DNA of 64,000 bases from DASVCS01 sp036381495 (lineage in GTDB: Bacteria; Gemmatimonadota; Gemmatimonadetes; Longimicrobiales; RSA9). The DNA lies in assembly GCA_036381495.1 (NCBI GenBank), contig DASVCS010000118.1, positions 45,313-109,312 on the forward strand, given 5' to 3'. Made by a program: the position numbers and the translations under genes. The notes beneath the pieces are model-generated. The model searched no databases and was not told the origin of the DNA. It saw only the letters and a program-made list of their open reading frames with translations. The stretch's first letter is position 1. Every line of letters begins with the position of its first letter. Positions 59,655 to 64,000 of this stretch are shown here, piece after piece.

Positions 59655-60962
59655 ATGCTCAGCCACACGACTCCGACCTCGCGGCACGCGGCGCGCATCC
59701 TCCCCGCGGTGCTGCTCCTCGGACTGGCCGCGGCCACGTCCGCCTGCGATTCGCTCCTCGATGTGGACCCCAGCCCCCACACCGTGCCGGCCGACGAACT
59801 GAACAAGCCGACCTCGCTCGAAGCACGCCTGGTGGGCGCTGAAGCCAACTTCTTCCTCGCCTACGACATGGCCATCGTCTTCGGCGGACTCTTCACCGAT
59901 GAGCTCGCCGACCCCGGCAACGCGATCGACGAGCGCCGCGTCACCGCCGACAACGGCCTCATCGGCGCGACCGACGAGGCGCCCGAGGGGATCGATGGCC
60001 TCTGGACGCCGATGCAGCGCGCGGCCTTCACCTCCAACCAGATGCAGGACGACATCCTGGCGGGGAGCTTCGGCGATCTCATCCCCGATCCGCCCAACTC
60101 CTCGGAGCTCGCCCGGATGTCCCTCTTCGCCGGCTATTCCAAGCTCGTCCTGGGCGAACTCTTCTGCTCGACCGCCTTCAACGGCCAGGGCCCGGAATAC
60201 ACCTCCGAGCAGACCTATCAGCTCGCCGCCGATGAACTCCAGATGGCCATCGACGCCATCGACGCCGCCACCGCCGGCCCGGAGGACCTCGACGTCCTCT
60301 ACGCCGCCTACGTCGGCCGCGCCCGTGCCCTCCTCGAAGCCGGCGACCTCGAGGGCGCGCGCGCCGCGGCCGAGCAGGTGCCGCCCGACTGGGCCTACAT
60401 CGCGGATGTCTACTCCAACAACAGCTCGCTCGAGGAGAACGACATCTGGAACATGCTGACGGATGCCCAGCGCTACACCGTCGCGCCGGACTTCCGCAAC
60501 CTCACCATCGATGACACCGGCGAGGACGACCCGCGCGTCGACGTCTTCCAGGACCCGGACGACCCCTTCGCCATCGATGGCTCCACGCCGCTCTTCCAGG
60601 CACGGAAGTATACGAGCCCCACTTCGCCCATCCGCTTCGCCTCGGGCCATGAGGCTCAATACATCCTCGCCGAGATCGCGGCCGCCGGCGGCGACGCGGG
60701 CACCGCCGTCGACATCATCAACGAGGTCCGCGCCCGCTACGGCATCACCATCCAGTACGCGAGCACGGACCCCCAGGAGGTCCTGACCAAGCTCCTCGAC
60801 GAGCGCGGCCGCACCCTCTTCCTCGAGGGCCAGCGGATGGGCGACCTCCGCCGCTTCCGCGAACGCTACGGGATCGACGAGTTCCCGACCGGCGACAACT
60901 ACGAGGACAACGTGTGCATGCCGTTGCCCAACGCGGAGCGCGACAACAACCCGGATATCTGA
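59655..60962 (+). CDS. SusD/RagB-family outer-membrane lipoprotein
   Basis: The 435-residue protein has a signal peptide with lipobox-like AATSACDSLL, a TPR-type helical scaffold (ELARMSLFAGYSKLVLGELFC, LYAAYVGRARALLEAGDLEGARAAAEQ; residues near 165 and 215) and the C-terminal block LLDERGRTLFLEGQRMGDLRRFRER with INEVRARYG, typical of SusD. It is the ligand-binding lid over the preceding SusC. It is shorter than the usual 500 residues. ATG 59655 follows AAGGAG. Confidence 0.92.
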   Translation: MLSHTTPTSRHAARILPAVLLLGLAAATSACDSLLDVDPSPHTVPADELNKPTSLEARLVGAEANFFLAYDMAIVFGGLFTDELADPGNAIDERRVTADNGLIGATDEAPEGIDGLWTPMQRAAFTSNQMQDDILAGSFGDLIPDPPNSSELARMSLFAGYSKLVLGELFCSTAFNGQGPEYTSEQTYQLAADELQMAIDAIDAATAGPEDLDVLYAAYVGRARALLEAGDLEGARAAAEQVPPDWAYIADVYSNNSSLEENDIWNMLTDAQRYTVAPDFRNLTIDDTGEDDPRVDVFQDPDDPFAIDGSTPLFQARKYTSPTSPIRFASGHEAQYILAEIAAAGGDAGTAVDIINEVRARYGITIQYASTDPQEVLTKLLDERGRTLFLEGQRMGDLRRFRERYGIDEFPTGDNYEDNVCMPLPNAERDNNPDI

Positions 60963-61083
60963 GGCTGGGGCTAGGGCTGGGGCTAGGGCTGGGGAAGGCG
61001 GCCCAACCTCCGGGGGCGGCGCCCACCCCGCGTGGCCGGCCGCGATTAACCCTAGCCCCAGCCCCAGCCCTAGCCCCAGCCCT
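60963..61083 (+). terminator. large hairpin of inverted short repeats after susD
   Basis: The left arm (60963-60994) is built of GGCTGGGGCTAGG-type units starting at the base after the stop codon; the right arm (61050-61083) is built of CCCTAGCCCCAG units. They can pair in several registers, and the G-rich arm can also form G-quadruplexes. A terminator or mRNA-protecting role is likely. Confidence 0.6.
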
Positions 61084-61086
61084 CAC

Positions 61087-61115
61087 TTGACACACCGCCG
61101 AATCTCTATTACTCT
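61087..61115 (+). promoter_or_regulatory. promoter for the TPR protein
   Basis: A perfect TTGACA at 61087-61092, 17-bp spacer and TACTCT at 61110-61115. It follows the susD hairpin by 3 bp. Confidence 0.6.
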
Positions 61116-61137
61116 CAACAGGTTTGGCGTCTTCGCC

Positions 61138-61178
61138 ACACCCGCCCGCGCCGACAACGGTCTGCGGGCGGGTGTGTT
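61138..61178 (+). promoter_or_regulatory. leader hairpin before the TPR protein start
   Basis: CACACCCGCCCGC pairs with GCGGGCGGGTGTG (13 bp) around a 14-nt loop, ending a few nt before ATG 61181 and likely covering its ribosome-binding site. Confidence 0.5.
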
Positions 61179-61180
61179 CC

Positions 61181-61897
61181 ATGACCCGTACACCGAAAGC
61201 CGTTATGGCACGACACCCGACTGCACGTCGCGTCCATCGCCCCAGCGCCACGGCCGAGGACGCGTTCACCGCGCACGTCATCGAGTGGAGCGCGTGGGCG
61301 AAGGAGAACGCTCGCTCACTCCTCTGGGCAGGCGCCATCCTGATTCTGGCCATCACCGTCGGTCTCTATCTCCGCAACTTCAGGAACGCGCGCCAGATCA
61401 GGGCGCAGGACCGGCTCGCGCAACTCCACCAGACCGCCGCCAGCGGGAACTGGGCGCTCGCGGCTCGCGACATTGAAGCGTTCCTCGCCTCGTTCGATGG
61501 CACCGACGCCGCTTCCGAGGCGCGGTTGCTCCTCGCCAAGGCGTACCTGCACGAAGGTCAGCCGGAGAAGGCGATCGACGCCGTACAGACCATCGCCGGC
61601 GACCTGGACGGCACCTTCGGCACCTCCGCGGCGATGCTTCTGGGCGCCGCCTACGAGGCCGCAGGCCAGGCCGAACAGGCCGAGGCCGTCTACCTCCGCG
61701 TCGCGGACGGCAGCGATGCCGAATACATCCAGCGTGAGGCTCTCGATTCGGCCGCGCGTCTGCGCATGGCCCGCGGGGATGCCGCCGGCGCCGCCGAGCT
61801 CTACGAACGCGTCCTGGACCTGCTCGACCCGACCAGCCCGGAACGCGGCATCTACGAGCTCCGGCTCGCCGAGGCCAACGCCGCGCAGCAGGGCTGA
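61181..61897 (+). CDS. TPR-type membrane protein (YfgM-like)
   Basis: The protein (238 residues from ATG 61181) has a basic N-terminus, a membrane anchor (LLWAGAILILAITVGLYL) and tetratricopeptide helices (LAQLHQTAASGNWALAARDIEAF, LLLAKAYLHEGQPEKAIDAV, LLGAAYEAAGQAEQAEAVYLRV; in order). The layout matches YfgM/DUF2133 periplasmic chaperone-like proteins. ATG 61205 is an equally likely start, since the hairpin masks the first. No BamB or der neighbour is present here. Confidence 0.75.
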   Translation: MTRTPKAVMARHPTARRVHRPSATAEDAFTAHVIEWSAWAKENARSLLWAGAILILAITVGLYLRNFRNARQIRAQDRLAQLHQTAASGNWALAARDIEAFLASFDGTDAASEARLLLAKAYLHEGQPEKAIDAVQTIAGDLDGTFGTSAAMLLGAAYEAAGQAEQAEAVYLRVADGSDAEYIQREALDSAARLRMARGDAAGAAELYERVLDLLDPTSPERGIYELRLAEANAAQQG

Positions 61898-61981
61898 GCG
61901 CCGGCGGGGCGACCCGCTCACGTTGCGGTCCACGGGGGCCGGCGCCCGACCCGGCGGCGGCCCCCTCACCATCTCCGACCA

Positions 61982-62857
61982 GTGATCGGATCCGACGCTC
62001 CCGAAACCGCGCCCCCGCGCGCGCTCCTCGACCTGCTGCGCGGCCGGCGCGTCGTCGTGCTCGCCGGCGCCGGGTGCAGCACGGCGTCCGGGATCCCCGA
62101 CTACCGGGGTCCGGAGTCCTCCCGCCGACGCCGCAAGCCGATCCAGTACCAGGAGTTCGTCCGGAGCGAGGAGGCCCGCGCACGATACTGGGCACGCAGT
62201 GCCGTCGGCTGGCAGCGCATCGCCACGGCCCGACCCAATCCCGCACATCACGCGCTCGCCAGACTCGAGGAGGGCGGCGTGGTGCAGGGAATCATCACGC
62301 AGAACGTCGATGGGCTGCACCACGCCGCCGGCAACCGCCGCGTCGTCGAGCTGCACGGCTCGCTGGCCCGCGTGCGCTGTCTCGCCTGTGGCCGGACTCT
62401 CCCGCGCGCCCTCTACCAACAGCGACTCCTGGCCCTGAACCGGGCCTGGGCGCAGCGACTGGCGCGCCTCTCACGGCACGACACCCCCGAGGCGGCACCC
62501 GATGGCGACGCCGACCTGCCCGCAGACGCCCTCGCGGACTTCCGCGTGCCGGGCTGCGAGACCTGCGACGGCGTCCTCAAACCCGACGTCGTCTTCTTCG
62601 GCGAAAACGTGCCCCGCGAGCGCGTCGACGAAGCCTGGCGCCTCTTCAACGACGGCGACGTGCTCCTCGTCATCGGCTCCTCGCTCACCGTCTTCTCCGG
62701 GCGCCGCTTCATCTACCGCGCCCGCGAGACCGGCATCCCGATCGCCATCGTCAATCTCGGACCCACCCGCGCCGATGACGTGGCCGCCGTGAAGATCGAG
62801 GCACGCGTCGACCACTTGCTGCCCGCGCTCGCGGAGGCGCTCCTCCCGCGAGACTGA
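61982..62857 (+). CDS. Sir2-family NAD+-dependent protein deacylase
   Basis: The 291-residue sirtuin has the NAD-binding GAGCSTASGIPDYRG motif, TQNVDGLHH with the conserved Asn-Asp, and the catalytic His in VELHGSLARVRC. The zinc site is CLAC and CETC, separated by an insertion of about 45 residues, longer than usual. KPDVVFFGENVP and GSSLTVFSGRR complete the family pattern. The GTG start at 61982 follows the TPR gene by 84 bp. Substrates unknown. Confidence 0.92.
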   Translation: MIGSDAPETAPPRALLDLLRGRRVVVLAGAGCSTASGIPDYRGPESSRRRRKPIQYQEFVRSEEARARYWARSAVGWQRIATARPNPAHHALARLEEGGVVQGIITQNVDGLHHAAGNRRVVELHGSLARVRCLACGRTLPRALYQQRLLALNRAWAQRLARLSRHDTPEAAPDGDADLPADALADFRVPGCETCDGVLKPDVVFFGENVPRERVDEAWRLFNDGDVLLVIGSSLTVFSGRRFIYRARETGIPIAIVNLGPTRADDVAAVKIEARVDHLLPALAEALLPRD

Positions 62858-63359
62858 CCGGGCCCACACGCGTCGGCTCCAGCCCATCCGAATCGGCCCC
62901 TCACGCGCTCGTCCGCGCCGCAAAGCCGGCCGCGACGCCCGGGCGCCGCTCGCTCCGCATGAATCCGCCGGGATCCGCCGGATCCGCTCCGGGTGCCGGA
63001 TCGCCTGCGCGCCGCGCCGGCTGCGACCGGCGCGACGAGCGTCGAGGCGGTTCGGATCACCGGACGGCCCAGGTTTCCCGCGTTCCCGACGCGTGAATCG
63101 GACCGTTTCGGCTCGCATCGGACGTTCCCGCTGGTCCAGTCGCCGTACTTCGCATAATACACATTATGTAAACTCACGCGCGCCGAGTCTGTGGAAAACC
63201 GTCAGGATTGTCCACGCGCGTTCACGCGTCGGAACCACGGGCGCCGATCGAGCCGGTGGCCAGCCTCCCCCGGAACGACGCTTGCGCTGGTGAGGTCGCG
63301 GCCGGGCCCGTTCATTCGTGGGGCGTGGCCCGGATCCCCGTGTGTGAAGGAGGAGGCCG
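62858..63359. other. 502-bp intergenic region with dif-like site
   Basis: It contains short direct repeats of GGATCCGCCGG near 62960-63000, a dif-like site (63147-63174) and one DnaA-box-like sequence (63190-63198). No gene is supported. Confidence 0.6.
63147..63174. other. dif-like XerCD recombination site
   Basis: The 28-bp site reads XerC-arm ACTTCGCATAA, centre TACACA, XerD-arm TTATGTAAACT. The arms match E. coli dif at 8 of 11 and 9 of 11 positions, including the conserved CGCATAA and TTATGT core. It is an AT-rich spot in GC-rich intergenic DNA, and the main gene orientation to its left points toward it, as expected near the replication terminus. This is the chromosome dimer resolution site or, less likely, a mobile-element copy. 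Confidence 0.85.
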
Positions 63360-64000
63360 TTGTCGCTCGTGCTGCGTTCGCTGCTCGTGGTCGCGGCCGG
63401 CATCGCCGCGGTGCTCGTGGGCCGGGCGCTGCTGGGCCGGATCGTCGGGCGGAATCGTGTTGCGGGCGCGCAGGATACGGCGGCGGTGGTGATGGAAGGG
63501 ATGGCCGCACTGTACGGCGTGCTGCTGGCGTTTCTGCTTTCCGGGGCGTGGGACCGGCTCGACCAGGCGCGCGCCACGATGACGCTGGAGACCGACGCGC
63601 TCGTGGACCTGGTGCAGATCGCTCGGTTCCTCCCCGCCCCGGCAGGGCCGCGGCTCACGAGCGCGGCGGAGGCGTACCGGGAGAACGCGGTCGCGGAGAT
63701 TGTCCTGCTAGCGGAGGGCGGCACTGCCGTGGCCGGGGACACGATCGTCGGCCGGCTCTGGCGGATCATCGCCGGTTTCGAGCCGCGGACGCCGGGGCAG
63801 GAACAGTTGCAGAGCCGTGCATTCGACGCGGTGGACGTCCTGGGGACGCAGCGGCGGATCCGGCTGCGGCAGGCGGCCCGCGGGTTGCCGAGCGTCCTCT
63901 GGCTGATCCTGGCGGTTGGCGCCGCGGCCGTTCTCGGTGTGGCGATGTTGTCGAGCCTTGGTGGACGGCTCTCCGCCGTGTACCTCGCCATGCTCGCCGC
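63360..64000 (+). CDS. DUF4239 (bestrophin-like) membrane protein, truncated by window end
   Basis: At least 213 residues are present. TTG 63360 is chosen because AAGGAGGAGG lies directly before it. The N-terminal helix (VLRSLLVVAAGIAAVLVG) is followed by MEGMAALYGVLLAFLLSGAWDRLDQARATMTLETDALVDL (residues about 45-84), the DUF4239 signature, and a second pair of membrane helices starts at LPSVLWLILAVGAAAVLG. The family resembles bestrophin anion channels; function unknown. The 3' end lies outside the window. Confidence 0.75.
   Translation, partial: MSLVLRSLLVVAAGIAAVLVGRALLGRIVGRNRVAGAQDTAAVVMEGMAALYGVLLAFLLSGAWDRLDQARATMTLETDALVDLVQIARFLPAPAGPRLTSAAEAYRENAVAEIVLLAEGGTAVAGDTIVGRLWRIIAGFEPRTPGQEQLQSRAFDAVDVLGTQRRIRLRQAARGLPSVLWLILAVGAAAVLGVAMLSSLGGRLSAVYLAMLA

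Noticed and set aside
63190..63216. DnaA-box-like sequences (complement of TTTTCCACA at 63190-63198 and TTGTCCACG at 63208-63216) as a replication origin
   Set aside because: Only one fits the consensus, there is no cluster and no dnaA/dnaN, and the adjacent dif-like site argues for the terminus instead.

Overview
This window is GC-rich (roughly 70%) bacterial chromosome. SusC/SusD-type outer-membrane pairs, a GWxTD-type protein, TamA/TamB, System I cytochrome c maturation, an AtuA cluster and many 4-bp stop/start overlaps together suggest Gemmatimonadota. That is an inference from gene content; no marker gene was compared. Most genes lie on the + strand and run toward a dif-like XerCD site near 63.15 kb, so the window probably sits just before the replication terminus.

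Layout. (1) 0-12.2 kb, acyl-CoA metabolism: meaB GTPase, a split B12-dependent acyl-CoA mutase (large subunit at 1.46 kb, B12-binding subunit at 7.26 kb), an acyl-CoA carboxylase carboxyltransferase, AtuA and its small companion, and an enoyl-CoA hydratase. A CNNM/HlyC-type CBS protein, a methyltransferase and a beta-helix lipoprotein are interspersed. The mutase carries Phe and Gln at the two substrate-selecting positions, a pattern of isobutyryl-CoA rather than methylmalonyl-CoA mutase. (2) 12.5-18.5 kb: a tightly overlapped housekeeping operon, DUF512 radical-SAM protein, der, plsY, gpsA, merR-like gene, surE, pcm. (3) 18.6-24.2 kb: apt, a flavin reductase, tRNA-Arg(CCU), a glycosyltransferase, TPM protein, nucleotidyltransferase and lemA.

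(4) 24.2-30.9 kb: a probable genomic island. It lies between two direct copies of the last 93 bp of nadE; the right copy is the end of the intact gene, the left copy is a detached remnant next to lemA. Inside are a complete IS3-family element with terminal inverted repeats and a GCT target duplication, a nested motif array, and a minus-strand operon for a small secreted four-cysteine peptide, a six-bladed beta-propeller lipoprotein and an ABC transporter, preceded by a divergent-looking sigma-like gene. No integrase was recognised.

(5) 30.9-35.7 kb: nadE, a CBS protein, a YqjD-like membrane protein and a secreted protein. (6) 35.8-41.6 kb: a complete ccmABCDEFGH operon. (7) 42-47.6 kb: lgt, family-4 uracil-DNA glycosylase, small proteins, a GWxTD-type protein and a GntR-type regulator. 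(8) 47.5-54.1 kb: tamB and tamA. (9) 54.3-61 kb: a quinoprotein lipoprotein, then susC and susD. (10) 61.2-64 kb: a TPR membrane protein, a sirtuin, the dif-like site and a DUF4239 gene cut by the window edge.

Several intergenic spaces hold dispersed or inverted repeat families, and a recurring promoter form (TTGnnn, 16-17 bp, TAnnTT) can be read in front of several operons.
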